A model generated the notes under the pieces. It was not told the origin of the DNA. It ran no database searches and saw nothing but the letters and a program-made list of their open reading frames with translations. Positions 11,181-21,985 of a stretch of 64,000 nucleotides of DNA are shown here, one piece after another; the first letter of the stretch is position 1; each line of letters begins with the position of its first letter. The stretch comes from Antilocapra americana (Eukaryota; Chordata; Mammalia; Artiodactyla; Antilocapridae), in the NCBI GenBank assembly GCA_007570785.1, contig ML660774.1:2467466-2531465 (forward strand), given 5' to 3'. The translations under genes were made by a program, and so were the position numbers.

Positions 11181-12206
11181 GTTGAAATTTCTGAAAGAGA
11201 TGAGAATACCAGACCACCTGACCTGCCTCTTGAAAAATTGGTATGCAGGTCAGGAAGCAACAGTTAGAACTGGACATGGAATAACAGACTGGTTCCAAAT
11301 AGGAAAAGGAGTATGTCTGGGCTGTGTATTGCCACCCTGCTTATTTAACTTACATGAAGAGTACATCATGAGAAACACAGGGCTGAATGAAGCACAACCT
11401 GGAATCAAGACTGCTGGGAGAAATATCAATAATCTCAGATATGCAAATGACACCACCCTAATGGCAGAAAGTGAAGAAGAAATAAAAAGCCTCTTGATGA
11501 AAGTGAAAGAGGAGAGTGAAAAAGTTGGCTTAGAGCTCAACATTCAGAAAACTAAGATCATGGCATCAAGTCCCATCACTTCATGGGAAACAGATGGGGA
11601 AACAGTGGAAACAGTGGCAGACTTTTTTTGGGGGGGGGTTTGCTCCAAAAAAATGGTGAGTGCAGCCATGAAATTAAAAGACACTTACTCCTTGGAAGAA
11701 AAGTTATGACCAACCTAGACAGCATATTAAAAAGCAGACATTACTTTGGCAACAAAGGTCTGTCTAGTCAAAGCTACGGTTTTTCCAATAGTCATATGTG
11801 AGAGTTGGGCTATAAAGAAAGCTGAGTGCCAAAGAACTGATGCTTTTGAACTGTGGTGTTGGAGAATACTCTTGAGAGTCCCTTGGACTGCAAGGAGATC
11901 TATCAGTCCATCCTAAAGGAAATCATTCCTGAATATTCATTGGAAGGACTGATGCTGAAGCTGAAACTCTAATACTTTGGCCACCTGATGCGAAGAACTA
12001 ACTCATTGGAAAAGACTCTGATGCTGGGAAAGATTGAAGGTGGGAGGAGAAAGGGACAACAGAGGATAAGATGGTTGAAGGCATCACCAACTCAATGGAC
12101 ATGAGTTTGAGTAAACTCTGGGAATTGGTGCTGGACAGGGAGGCCTGGCGTGCTGCAGTCCACGGGGTCTTGAAGAGTCAGGCACAACTGAGCAAGTGAA
12201 CTGAAC
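11181..12206 (+). mobile_element. BovB LINE, 5'-truncated, RT to 3' end
   Basis: Starts inside the RT (GAAAGAGATGAGAATACCAG) and runs to the 3' terminus AAGTGAACTGAACTGAA. An open frame at 11119-11709 covers the RT palm: GHGITDWFQIGKGV, then LRYANDTTLMAES at the catalytic site. The second residue pair of YADD reads ND (11450-11461), so the first catalytic Asp is replaced by Asn. The frame is lost near 11630 at a T7/G9 homopolymer run. Flanks AATTAGAACT (left) and AATGAGAACT (right) look like a TSD within the L1 3' UTR. Confidence 0.92.
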
Positions 12207-12218
12207 TGAATGAGAACT

Positions 12219-12428
12219 TGGGCTTCCCAGTATGCTCAGTAGTAAAGAATGTGCTTGCCAATGCAGGAGACATGGGTTCTATCCCTGGGTTTGCCATATC
12301 TCCTGAAAAGGAAATGGAACTTACTCCAATAGTCTTGCTTGTGAAATCCCACAGTCAGAGGGATCTGGAGGGTTACACTCATGGGGTCGCAAAAGAGTCA
12401 GAAACAACTGAGCAACTAACACTTTCAC
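12219..12428 (+). mobile_element. Bov-tA SINE
   Basis: Begins GGGCTTCCCAGTATGCTCAG just beyond the BovB 3' end and its right TSD, and ends with GAGCAACTAACACTTTCACA. Complete in structure. The same target neighbourhood was hit by BovB and by this SINE. Confidence 0.88.
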
Positions 12429-12698
12429 AGGCAATAGTATAAAATAAGTAATAATTTTCGAAAAAGCCAATTATTAAAGTTCAAAAAAAAAAAAAACAAG
12501 TAGAATCACATGATGTTTTGTGCTGATGAAAAAAAGTAACCAAGAATAGGGAAATCATAAGAAGCTACACTCTTACAATTACAAGAACCTACACTCGTGT
12601 TACCATCAACTAGAAGGTGACTTCATATCATACATTTCAGTGGTTTCTGTCTGATAAACCTCTACAGAGACTTATTAAAGAAGGACATTAAAATATAT

Positions 12699-12824
12699 TT
12701 GGAGAAGGAAATGGCAACCCACTCCAGTATTCTTGCCTGGAGAATCCATGAACAGAGGAGCCTGGCGGGCTACAGTCTATGGGGTCACAAGAGTTGGACA
12801 CAACTTAGCAACTAAACCATCACA
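12699..12824 (+). mobile_element. Bov-A body, head missing
   Basis: GGAGAAGGAAATGGCAACCC through CCTGGAGAATCCATGAACAG to CAACTTAGCAACTAAACCAT. This is the Bov-A part without the tRNA-like head: either a 5'-truncated Bov-tA or part of a Bov-A2-type element. A poly-A run (about 12482-12494) lies some 200 bases upstream. Confidence 0.8.
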
Positions 12825-13499
12825 ATTAACATATATTCTGAAAATTATTTGTAATGAATCATAATATGATTAATGTTTATATTTCTTTAGAATTTACATA
12901 ATTAGTGTGATTTTTCTTATAGAATATAGGTTAAGACACTGAAAGAAAACAGCAGAAGATTTAAAAGCAATGGTAAACTCCTATCTGTCAAAATGTTACT
13001 GAGATTTTACTGATATTTCTATTAAAGCACAGAGAAATACATACAGGCCTGGATTAAATTTTCATATTGTCACTCTCCTAATATAAGGATTAAATGAAAT
13101 ACTGCAAGTAACGAATGACTGAAGATAATCATGTGGTACATCAGCAACTAGCACAACTATACAAACATTATTATCAAAGACAGGAAATCTGCCCAACCAC
13201 TCACCACTTTCATACAAATTCTTTAACTTATTTAAGAACATTTTCTTCCTTGAAAGTCTTTTGTACCATTCTTTCAATAAATATTGGCTAAACTAAAATA
13301 GTTGCGATTGTATGTGTGCCTTGATAAAAATCATAGTTCCAAGTCAACTTATCAATTATATGATAATTTAAAGGTAAATTTAGTTATTTATTTAATTAGC
13401 TTCAACGTTATCTGAAAGTATATTTTCATTGACATAATTGGAATTGTTTAATTTAACCTGATAAAAGGGGCTAGGTCTCTGTTGGACCTAAAATAAGTG
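12825..13499. other. AT-rich background, nothing recognised
   Basis: No repeat or gene identified. A 71-codon minus frame (13062-13277) has no recognisable motif. Confidence 0.4.
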
Positions 13500-13709
13500 A
13501 GAGTTAGAAGGATAAGCCCCTCAGTCATGTCCAACTCTTTGAGACCCCATGGACTATAGAGTCCATGCAATTCTCCAGGCCAGAATTCTGGAGTGGGTAG
13601 CCTTTCCCTTCTCCAGGGGATCTTCCCAACCCAGGTATAGAATCCAGGTCTCCTGCATTACAGGAAGATTCTTTACCAGCTGAGCCACAAGGGAATCCCA
13701 AGAGTTAGA
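13500..13709 (-). mobile_element. Bov-tA SINE with 9-base TSD
   Basis: Minus-strand Bov-tA body between two copies of AGAGTTAGA at 13500-13508 and 13701-13709. The element itself runs from the 3' part (CCCCTCAGTCATGTCCAACT) to the tRNA-like head (GAGCCACAAGGGAATCCCA). The intact TSD shows a simple, undisturbed insertion. Confidence 0.92.
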
Positions 13710-14035
13710 GGGACATAATTAATGACATCCTTGAATATAGTCTTAAAAACAGTAAGAGAACTACATGGAAAAGAAATATCTATGGGCATTTTTTGTCACA
13801 ATAGAACTCATCACATTAACAAATTCTCTCTCATTATTTCTTACATGTATATTTTTCTAACTATGATCAACTCCTTTGGGGACTACACTTACATGCACAT
13901 TTTGTTTGAGGCTGTCTTGTAGCGTGCCTATATACTCTTTCCATGTCTTTATATTTTCTCTTTTGAATAGTTTCTATTATCCTAAACATTTTTCATTATT
14001 CTGTTTTCAGTTTGTTGCATTTCTGGCTTTTTTAA
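13710..14035. other. AT-rich background, nothing recognised
   Basis: Short stretch without an assignable repeat or coding feature; a 66-codon plus frame at 13722-13922 looks accidental. Confidence 0.4.
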
Positions 14036-14101
14036 AATATGTTCAATTATAGTTGATTTAAAAAGTTGTGTTAGTTTCAGCTGTACAGCAGAGTGATTCA
14101 G

Positions 14102-14140
<39 letters not shown>

Positions 14141-14170
14141 TTTTTTCAGGTTCTTTTCTCATATAGATTA
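14036..14170 (-). mobile_element. Cetartiodactyl L1 3' end with (TA)n
   Basis: TTATAGTTGATTTAAAAAGT, then TTTCAGCTGTACAGCAGAGTG and ATTCAGTTATATATA match the reverse complement of an older L1 3' UTR. The AT dinucleotide that is a short feature of this UTR has expanded at 14103-14137. Confidence 0.7.
14103..14137. repeat. (TA)n microsatellite
   Basis: About 17 TA units, expanded within an L1 3' UTR. Confidence 0.95.
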
Positions 14171-14399
14171 TCTTCACTATGATTCTGCAAAGTTTAGAGG
14201 ATTATTAAATGCATCCAGTGAAGTTTTCACCTCACATTTTGTAGTCTTCATTTTACAATTTTAAATGCATCTTCCCTACATATTCTATGCCTTCACTTAA
14301 CATTTTGTAGTTTTAATTTTCTTGTTTCAACTTTCTGAGTATACAATATTTGATGCAATGTACAATTCAGTAAACATAACTTTTAATGTCTTTTTCTTC

Positions 14400-14650
14400 T
14401 AAATCTAATATGTTTCAATACTGACTGGCTTTATTTTGATTGATTGTGTTTTCTCTTTATCTTGCGACAATTTTTTTTTCTGCTTCTTGCCATGCCTGAT
14501 AATTTTTTTGTGCTGAATTTGAGGGATTATCATCATTTTGGGTGCTGGATGATTTTGCATTCCTACAATTTCTCTTGCACTTTATGTTGGGACTCATTTA
14601 AATTACTTCAAGGCCAACTGATTTTTTTCTCTAATAATTTTAAAATTTAT
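14400..14650 (+). mobile_element. Ancient interspersed repeat, class unclear
   Basis: Phrases such as TGCCATGCCTGATAATTTTT and GGGTGCTGGATGATTTTGCA, followed by TTGGGACTCATTTAAATTAC, occur in this order in an old repeat spread through placental mammals. I recognise the phrase order but cannot place it in a class with confidence. Confidence 0.4.
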
Positions 14651-14667
14651 TATAAGTTGATAGAAAA

Positions 14668-15035
14668 ACATTTATTGTTGTCCAGTTACTAATTTGTGTC
14701 CAACTCTTTGTGACCCCATGGACTTCAGCACACCAGGCTTCCCTATCCTTTGCTGTCTCCCAGAATTTGCTCAAATTCATGTTCATTAAGTTGATGATAA
14801 CATACAACCATCTCAACCTCTACCATCCTCTTCTTCTCCCGCCCTCAATCTTTCCCAGCATCAGGGTCTTTTAAAATGAGTTGGCTCTTTGCATCAAAGT
14901 ATTGGAGCTTCAATATCAATCCTTCCAATGAATATTTATTGTTGATTTCCTGTAGGATGGACTGTTTTGATCTCCTTGCTGCCCAAAGGACTCTCAAGTG
15001 TCTTCTCCAGCACCACAATTCAAAATAATCAATTT
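14668..15035 (-). mobile_element. BovB LINE, 3'-terminal fragment (diverged)
   Basis: TTGTTGTCCAGTTACTAATT at the left is a BovB 3' end without the AGTTC repeats, followed by the C-terminal coding part (CAATCTTTCCCAGCATCAGG, GGATGGACTGTTTTGATCTC) to the ACCACAATTCAAAA phrase. Noticeably more diverged than the other BovB 3' ends here. Confidence 0.85.
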
Positions 15036-15102
15036 AATTGTTGTGTCTACATCTAAAGTCTTGTTACTGTGTTTGCTATGCAGTGTGTCTTTAGCATGAT
15101 TT

Positions 15103-15301
15103 CATTGTTTAATCACCAAGCTGTGTCCGATTCTTTTGTGACTCTAGCCCTCCAGTCTCCTCTGTTCATGGGATTATACAGGCAACAATACTGGTGTGGG
15201 TTGGCATTTGTTCTCCAGGGGATCGTCCTGACCCAAGGATCAAACTCACATCCCCTGCACTGGCAGGCAGATTCGTTACCACTGTGCCACTAGGGAAGCC
15301 C
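15103..15301 (-). mobile_element. Bov-tA SINE
   Basis: TTTAATCACCAAGCTGTGTC at the left, AACAATACTGGTGTGGGTTG in the body and GCCACTAGGGAAGCCCT (tRNA-like head) at the right. Diverged but complete. Confidence 0.87.
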
Positions 15302-16204
15302 TGTGTACAAATATTAAGTGACAAAATTACATGGATACATTTTTTGATATAAAAATTATACAGTTCAAATTTAGAATTATGAATATTGTAGGTTAATATA
15401 TTACAAATAATTTTCTGCTTGCTAATTATTTTCTTAAAATACATATATACATAGTAATATACATGATATATATATAGAGATACATATAGATAGTCTGAGT
15501 GCAACACACCTTTCTATTTCAAACTGGGCTATTTTTTTATTCCCTAAATCTTTCATATTAAAAAGGCATATGCTGAGGAAATATACCACCCATATTTTGC
15601 CAGTAACTTAGCCAATTAAATGAATGTGGGTTTGTTATAAACATTTCACTACTGAAAGTTTCAGAAATCTCATGACAAAATATGTCCTTCCATTTAGCAT
15701 GTGGCAAGTTAAAATTTCCACTTACTGTTGTTTCCTTTTTGAGGCATATCTAGGAAATGAGCTTTTTACTTTTGAGTGAAACAGACTATTTTGTTGGTTG
15801 CATTTCTATTACAGTAATAAACTATTTTATTAGTGTATGCATAGGGATTAAATATGGCAATTGGTGACAACAGCTATTTGGGTATAAGAGTAAGTAAATA
15901 AATTAATAAATAATTTTAATTTTATTTGCTTTGATAAAAAATGACAGCACCTGAGTCTCAATCTCTTATGATATAGCAGTTTTGTTCATTTCATATTATT
16001 TCGAAGGTGTTTAACAATACATTTTTTAAAACAGTCTGCAAACTTTTTTTTTTAAGTTTATGTTCTTTATTTTATTTTTTTTTTAAGTTAATACACATCA
16101 CTGTATACAATGTATTTCAATTAGTTAATCACAACCTTCAACACAATTAGGTTACAACTGATTCAGTGGTTGAACCATAGAAAGCACTTGATAAATTATT
16201 ATCT
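15302..16204. other. AT-rich background, nothing recognised
   Basis: Contains T-rich runs at about 16044-16055 and 16075-16084. A poly-T run can mark the 3' end of a minus-strand retroposed sequence, but I do not recognise what follows it. Confidence 0.4.
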
Positions 16205-16967
16205 GGATTTAGTTCAGTTCAGTTACTTAGTCATGTCTGACTCTTTATGACCCCATGGACGGCAGCATAACAGGCCTCCCTGTCCATCACCAACTCCTTG
16301 AGCCTACTCAAACTCATGCGCATCACATTGGTGATGCCATCCAACCATCTCATCCTCTGTGTCCCCTTCTCCTCTAGCCTTCAATCCTTCTCAGCATCAG
16401 GGTCTTTTCCAATGAGTCAGTTCTTTGCATCAGATGGCTAAAGTATTGGAATTTCAGCTTCAGCATGAGTGCTTCCAATGAATATTCAGGACAGATCTCT
16501 TTTAGGAAGGGCTGGTTGGATCTCCTTGCTGCCCAAAGGACTCTCAACAGTCTTCTCCAACACCACAGTTCAATAGTATAAATTCTTTGGTATTCAACTT
16601 TCTTTATAGCCCAGCTCTCACATATGACTATTGGAAAAACCATAGCTTTGACTAGACAGACCTTTGTTGGCAAAGTAATGTCTCTGCCTTTTAATATGCT
16701 GTCTAGATTGGTCACAGCTTTTCTTCCAAGGAGCAAGTGTCTTTTAATTTCATGGCTGCAGTCACTATCTGCAGTGATTTTTGAGCCTAAAAAAAGATTC
16801 CACTAATCCAGTTAAAATGAAAAAGTTGGCTTAAAACTCAACATTCAGAAAACTAAGATTGTGGCATCCAGTCCCATCACTTCATGGCAAATAGAGGGGG
16901 AAACAATGACGGACTTTATTTTTTTAGGCTCAAAAATCACTGCAGATGGTGACTGCAGCCATGAAAC
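16205..16967 (-). mobile_element. BovB LINE with inverted 5' segment
   Basis: From 16205 (AGTTCAGTTCAGTTACTTAG) to about 16795 this is BovB on the minus strand, from the 3' end into the coding part. From about 16817 to 16967 the BovB order runs on the plus strand (AAAGTTGGCTTAAAACTCAA to GCAGCCATGAAA). The two parts overlap by 48 BovB bases, which therefore occur twice in inverted orientation. This is the arrangement expected from twin priming, known for L1 5' inversions. No coding capacity. Confidence 0.88.
16748..16966. repeat. 48-base inverted repeat, 47/48 match
   Basis: Left arm 16748-16795 and right arm 16919-16966, separated by 123 bases. Aligned by hand the arms are reverse complements except for one position (CACTATC against GATGGTG), so as RNA the mismatch would still be a G-U pair. 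Both arms are BovB sequence. Confidence 0.9.
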
Positions 16968-17336
16968 TTTTCTTTAATGAGCCTATTATTTTCCTGAAAC
17001 GAACACTCACATTAATTAAGCTGAAAATATTTAAATTCTTCCTTAGAGTGAGGAAATATCTCCATCCAAAAGTATGAGCATAATAAAATAAAAACATTTT
17101 GTTATGAAATAAAAATAATTATGCAACTTACATTCTCTCAAGAGTTGGACCAACATGTATTTGACACTTGATATTCAAGATATTTTAAAGAAAGTATAAT
17201 ACAGGTCTTGAATTAACTAGAATGTAGCAATGTCATCTTTGGTATTCAGCCTCATTAAAATACCATCCATCTATCAAGAAACCTGAAGCACAGCAGACAA
17301 GAGTTCAATATCTCTCATATGTGACAAAGAATATGA
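16968..17336. other. AT-rich background, nothing recognised
   Basis: No repeat or gene assigned. It leads directly into the open frame that follows. Confidence 0.4.
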
Positions 17337-17615
17337 AGTAGTGAAAGCACAAGTGGAAGCTATAAGATTCTGAAGGAATACCATTTTGTGTCACTAAGTG
17401 AAGAGCCAAATGTTCAACATGATACTTATGATGCAAGCTCAAGACAGAAAAGCATTTACAGACCTAAACCTCAACATTTTCTTCAACTATATGAAGCAAT
17501 GAAGGAGAAACTTTACAATGGTCATTACAATTTTAATAATTTTATAAAAGATAAGCTACAGGTGAAAGACATGTCAAGTAAATATACCCCAAACAGTACC
17601 TCTGTCACCAAGTGA
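17337..17615 (+). other. Unidentified open frame outside known repeats
   Basis: A stop-free plus frame of 92 codons ends in TGA at 17613-17615. It has no ATG near its start; the first possible start-like codon usually used is GTG at 17388. The residue mix (Ser, Lys, Gln, Tyr, Asn, few Ile/Phe runs) is less biased than nearby accidental frames, and a neighbouring frame upstream reads KEYEVVKAQVEAIRF. That could be a frameshifted remnant of a retroposed coding sequence. I do not recognise the protein, see no poly-A tail and no TSD, and chance remains the simplest explanation. Confidence 0.2.
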
Positions 17616-18368
17616 TTTATTTTTCTGCCCCAGATATTTATAAAAGGCTATAAATGTACATCAATTTAGTAAAGAAGGGAGTGGCCACGCAGCAAACAAA
17701 TCTATAACTAGGTCTTTTTGGAAGACGCTTTCCATGATAAAATGCACTGACATGAGCTTTCAACACAGAAAGTTGATGACTGCTATCATTCTGTTAACTC
17801 TCCATTATTACTGCTGTTTTGACAGATATGTACCTATCTTGAGTTATGAAACATAAATTTTATGTGAAGCCAAGTAATGGGTCTTAGAAATAGCCTAGCT
17901 GTATTCTGAAAACTGTTGCTAAAGCATGGGCAATGAAATGCTTAACTATAGTGACTCTATTAAGTGATGTAAGTAACTCAGCAGTGTACAGCCAGAAAGC
18001 TTTACCACCTACATAAGCACCCATTACTTGATGTTATTTTTCTTCTCATTCCCAAGGTCTGTGGATGGGGATAGAAAAATAAACAGAGATAGAGTAAACT
18101 AAGCTTGTGTCCTCCAGACTACTTAACTCTGGAAGACAACACAGAATTTTGTTTCTGTTTGGTTTTCAGCTTTGGCATCAATTACAGAGATGAAGACAGG
18201 AAAACTATTATAGACACATTATGGTTCTCAATTTTAATATCATTTCAAAGTTATGTTGCTTAATATAAAAAACAAGAGCCATATATACAAATACCATGAC
18301 CCAGTGACACTTTGCCTGATCAGAAAAGCATTGTAAAAACTTCAGAGGCAGATTGTTCCTAATTATAA
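17616..18368. other. Unassigned sequence
   Basis: No named repeat and no recognisable coding frame. If the preceding frame is a decayed retroposed gene, this stretch would be the place to look for its continuation or 3' UTR. Confidence 0.35.
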
Positions 18369-18577
18369 AGTGAAAGTGTGGAAATGTGAGTTGCTCAGTT
18401 GTGTCTGACTCTTTGTGACAACATGGACTGTAGCCCACCAGGTTCCTCTGTCTATGGAAGTCTGCAGGTAAGAATACTTGAGTGGGTGGCCATTCCCTTC
18501 TCCAGGGTATCAAGGAACCCAGTTCTCCTGCATTGCAGGAGGATTCTTTACCATCTGAGTCACCAGGGAAGCCCTAA
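18369..18577 (-). mobile_element. Bov-tA SINE
   Basis: Minus-strand copy with GTTGCTCAGTTGTGTCTGAC, AAGAATACTTGAGTGGGTGG and head GAGTCACCAGGGAAGCCCTA. Followed after about 25 bases by a CHR-2 SINE on the other strand. Confidence 0.9.
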
Positions 18578-18603
18578 TAATAATATACAATTAAAAACAG
18601 TAA

Positions 18604-18902
18604 AAGCCAAGCTGCCCAGGTGGTTCAGTGGAAAGGATCAAATCTACAGCTTTGAACCCTGGTCCAGGAATATCCCACATGCCTCAGATCAACTGAGCCC
18701 CTGCACCACAGCTACTGAGTTTCTGCTCTGGAGCACAGGCACCACAATTACTGAAGCCCAAGCATCCTAGAGATCCTGCCCCACAACAAAGGAAGGCACA
18801 CAATGAGAATCCCAAACTAGAGAGTAGCTCTCCTCATAGAAACTAGAGAAAAGCCCATCCAGCAGTGAAAATCCAGCATGACAAAAGAATAAATAAATAA
18901 TA
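18604..18902 (+). mobile_element. CHR-2 type SINE
   Basis: Phrases in order: CTGCCCAGGTGGTTCAGTGG, GAACCCTGGTCCAGGAATAT, CCACATGCCTCAGATCAACT, then repeated CACAGCTACTGAG-like units, ACTAGAGAAAAGCCCATCCA and a terminal AATAAATAAATAAT. This is the cetartiodactyl tRNA-Glu-derived CHR family in its longer form, older than Bov-tA. Confidence 0.85.
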
Positions 18903-19555
18903 GTAAGAGCCAATTCTTCTATAGTGGCAGTATGCAATAATAGATATTATACTAGATTGAACCAAAGGATTTTAATAGGCATATATAATATTTTATATTT
19001 AATGTGCTATATATTTTTAAAAATATTTAACATATAAGTATATATTAAAATCCTATGTCAAATCTAATTTGTTGGCAACATATCAGGAAATACAAATACA
19101 CATATGACACATCCATTAAATCTTTACTTGTCTTTTTCAGTGTCAGTAAATCAGTTTAGTCTCATGGCCTATGAGATAAGCATTAAAATCATCACTTCAC
19201 AACCTCAAAGGGATGACTTGAGAGTCCTAATCACCTAGTTACTAAATGGTGAAAAATAACCTTGAGTTCAGGACACCCAGCTTCAAGTCTTGGTTGTTTC
19301 CTTACATTCCCTTCAGCCACTTACAAAATGTCATCACAGACACTTCAAGTTTAGCAGACAATGAGTATAATTGGTCATGATACTTAATCTAACAGAGAGT
19401 TCAGAACAAGGAAACTTCAAATTACATATGGGTCCTATGTAAGAAAAGTAATCTGATATAGTTAAGATTGTAGGAAGACAAGAGATGGAACAGCAGAAGA
19501 GGTAAGTTCAGATAGCAGATGAAAGTTCTAGAAAAGTAATTTGGACAATAAAGAT
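18903..19555. other. AT-rich background, possible MIR remnant
   Basis: AT-rich to about 19130. A phrase near 19260-19330 (CACCCAGCTTCAAGTCTTGG then AGCCACTTAC) is faintly like the MIR core on the minus strand, but too decayed to call. Confidence 0.3.
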
Positions 19556-19931
19556 GTCTAAGAGTCAAAGAATTGATGCTTTCAAAATGTGGTGCTGGAG
19601 AAGACTCTTGAGAGTCCCTTGGACTGCAAAGAAATTCAGCCAGTCAATCCTAAAGGAGATCAACGCTGAGTATTCATTGGAAGCACTGTGCCAAAGCTCC
19701 AGTACTTTGGCCACCTGATGTGAAGAGCCAACTCATTGGAAAAGATTATAATGCTGGAAAAGATAGAGGGCAGGAGAAGAGGACAACAGAGGATGAAACG
19801 GTTGGATGTCCTCATCAGCTCAATGGACATGAGTTTGACCAAACTATGTGACAGAGTGAAGAACAGGGGAGCCTGGTGTGCTGCAGTTCATGGGGTCACA
19901 AAGAGTTGAACACAACTTAGCAACTGAACAA
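19556..19931 (+). mobile_element. BovB LINE, 3'-terminal fragment
   Basis: Starts at AAAGAATTGATGCTTTCAAA, runs through GAGAGTCCCTTGGACTGCAA and TACTTTGGCCACCTGATGTG, and ends GTTGAACACAACTTAGCAAC. Only the C-terminal coding part and 3' end remain. Confidence 0.9.
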
Positions 19932-20117
19932 CTATTAGACTCAGAATTTGACTGAGTCTGTTGCCTGTTCCTTACCCAACATGCATGATATCTCCCTAAC
20001 TATCTTATTTAGCACAGTTTTTCTGTCAAAGAGGTATAAACAAGACTTTATTAAGTATTAAAAGAAGAGGAAAAGAGGGGAAGAGTATGTGTTCCAAAGA
20101 GTACATTCTAGTATAGG

Positions 20118-20390
20118 CAAATACCACTTGTAACGCAGGAGACCCCCATTCGATTCCTGGGTTGGAAAGATCCCCTGGAGAAGGGAGAGACTACCCACTC
20201 CAGTATTCCTGGCTTCCCTTTTGGCTCAGCTGGTAAAGGATTTGCCTGCCATGCAGGAGATCTGGGTTCAATTCCTGGGCTGGGAATACCTCCTGCAGAA
20301 GGGAAAGGCTACTCACTTCAGAATTCTGGCCTGGAGAATTCCAAGGGGTCGCAAAAAGTTGGACATGACTGGGCGACTTTCACTTTGACG
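20118..20390 (+). mobile_element. Bov-tA dimer (head-head-body)
   Basis: A tRNA-like unit with the first bases of Bov-A (to CCACTCCAGTATTCCT, about 20210) is followed at once by a second complete unit beginning GGCTTCCCTTTTGGCTCAGC and ending GGGCGACTTTCACTT. The junction lies at the same SINE position as in the dimer at 29917, which points to a SINE subfamily with this composite structure and not to two unrelated insertions. Confidence 0.85.
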
Positions 20391-21354
20391 TTTTTTGCCA
20401 AAAAAATCAATGATCCAATAAAATCAAAGAGAAGTAGATCAAGGAGTCCAAAAAGAAGTTTGCTGTCTATCATCTTTCTTTGAATTCAAAAATATACTCT
20501 GGGCTGGTTTTGACATCAATTGAAAAAAGAAAGATTAACAGAGAAGAGAATTTTCTGTTCAGAGAAGAGTGACAAAGAGGAGTATCACATTTTGGCAGTA
20601 ATGGGATGGATAGAGTTAAAGAAAACTAGGACAAAGAAAACCCAAGCTCTAAAAGCTGAAGTGCTTAACTGCCAGAGGGAAATGGTGTCCTGGGAGATAA
20701 ACAGGCAGAACAGAAGGCAAAGAAGGGAAGAGAGAAGGCTAGGGGCAGAGAGAAGAGCTTGAGTACCTTTGTAGAATAGAGAGAATAGGAAAGACAGAGA
20801 AATTAGCACCTGAGGTGAATAAAGAAAGTAAGAAAAGGAGAGGAAAAGAAAAATGATCCAACTAGAATTCTAAAAGATGATGAGAGATGATGTTATCTAT
20901 GAAAATTAAATGAAGATGTATTTAAATATTACAAATAGATTCATAAGTAATTTGCTTACATATTTTGAAATAATTTCACCACCTCACTTTTGTGGAATGG
21001 CATATAAAGATAAGGTATGTGTTAGGCTTGATGATAAAGCAAAGACAAATTTACTATAGACAGGCATCTTCAATATGCCATGTGAATGGCACTACTTAAT
21101 AAAAGCTTACTTTTCAAATATTAAACTTTATTTTTTAACAGTGGAAATATATATACAACTTAAAATTACTACTTTAGACACTTAAAAGTATTAAGTATAT
21201 TCACATTACGTGAAATTATTATCATTCTCTAGCTCCAGAACTTTTATCATGTTGTAAAAATACAAGTTAGTGTTTAATTTTTATAAAATTTTATGCATAT
21301 GCACACCTATGTCATTTGAGAATTGTTAACTAAGAACCCCAGTCCTTCTAACTA
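20391..21354. other. Unassigned, purine-rich in part
   Basis: The purine-rich part 20520-20860 carries an 80-codon plus frame (20520-20762) rich in Arg, Lys and Glu. Its bias follows from the GA-rich strand; no domain is recognisable. Confidence 0.4.
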
Positions 21355-21365
21355 GGCTCAATTTA

Positions 21366-21985
21366 AAACTGCAAATAGGCCTGCCATATGACCCAGCAAT
21401 CCCACTGCTGGCCATACACACTGAGGAAAACAGAATTGAAAGAGACACGTGTACCCCAATGTTCATCGTCGCATTGTTTACAATAGTCAGGACATGGAAG
21501 CAACCTAAATGCCCATCAACTGACAAATGGATAAGAAAGCTGTGGTACATATACACAATGGAATATTACTCAGCATTAAAAAAAAAATTCATTTGAAGCA
21601 GTTCTACTCAGATGAACGAAACTGGAGCCCATTATCCAGAGTGAAGTAAGCCAGAAGCAAAAACAACAATACTGTATATTAACACATATATATGGAATTT
21701 AGAAAGACGGTAACGAGAACCCAACATGCGAGACAGCAAAAGGAACGCAGATGTATAGAATAGACTCGTGGACTTTGTGGATGAGGGTAAGGGTGGAATG
21801 ATATGGGTTAATTATCATATGTCTAATCAATCGCCAGCCCAGGATTGATGCGCGGGGCTGATGCAGCGAGATTTCCCGGGGGGAGGGAGGAGGCAGGGGG
21901 GTTCTGGAGGGGAAAAATATGTAAACCCATGGTGATATCATGACATTGTATGGCAAAAAAAATTTAAAAAAAGTAAAAAAAAAAA
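21366..21985 (+). mobile_element. Younger ruminant L1, 3' end, poly-A
   Basis: ORF2 C-terminus (CCATATGACCCAGCAATCCC, GGATAAGAAAGCTGTGGTAC, CAATGGAATATTACTCAGCA) and the complete 3' UTR with the G-rich tract GGGGGGAGGGAGGAGGCAGG at about 21879-21898 and the end CATTGTATGGCAAAAAAAAT. Close to intact sequence indicates recent insertion. The A-rich tail runs straight into a minus-strand BovB piece; I found no convincing TSD. Confidence 0.9.

Noticed and set aside
20520..20762. 80-codon Arg/Lys/Glu-rich plus frame
   Set aside because: Follows directly from a purine-rich strand. The opposite strand gives a matching Ser/Leu/Phe frame, so coding is unlikely.
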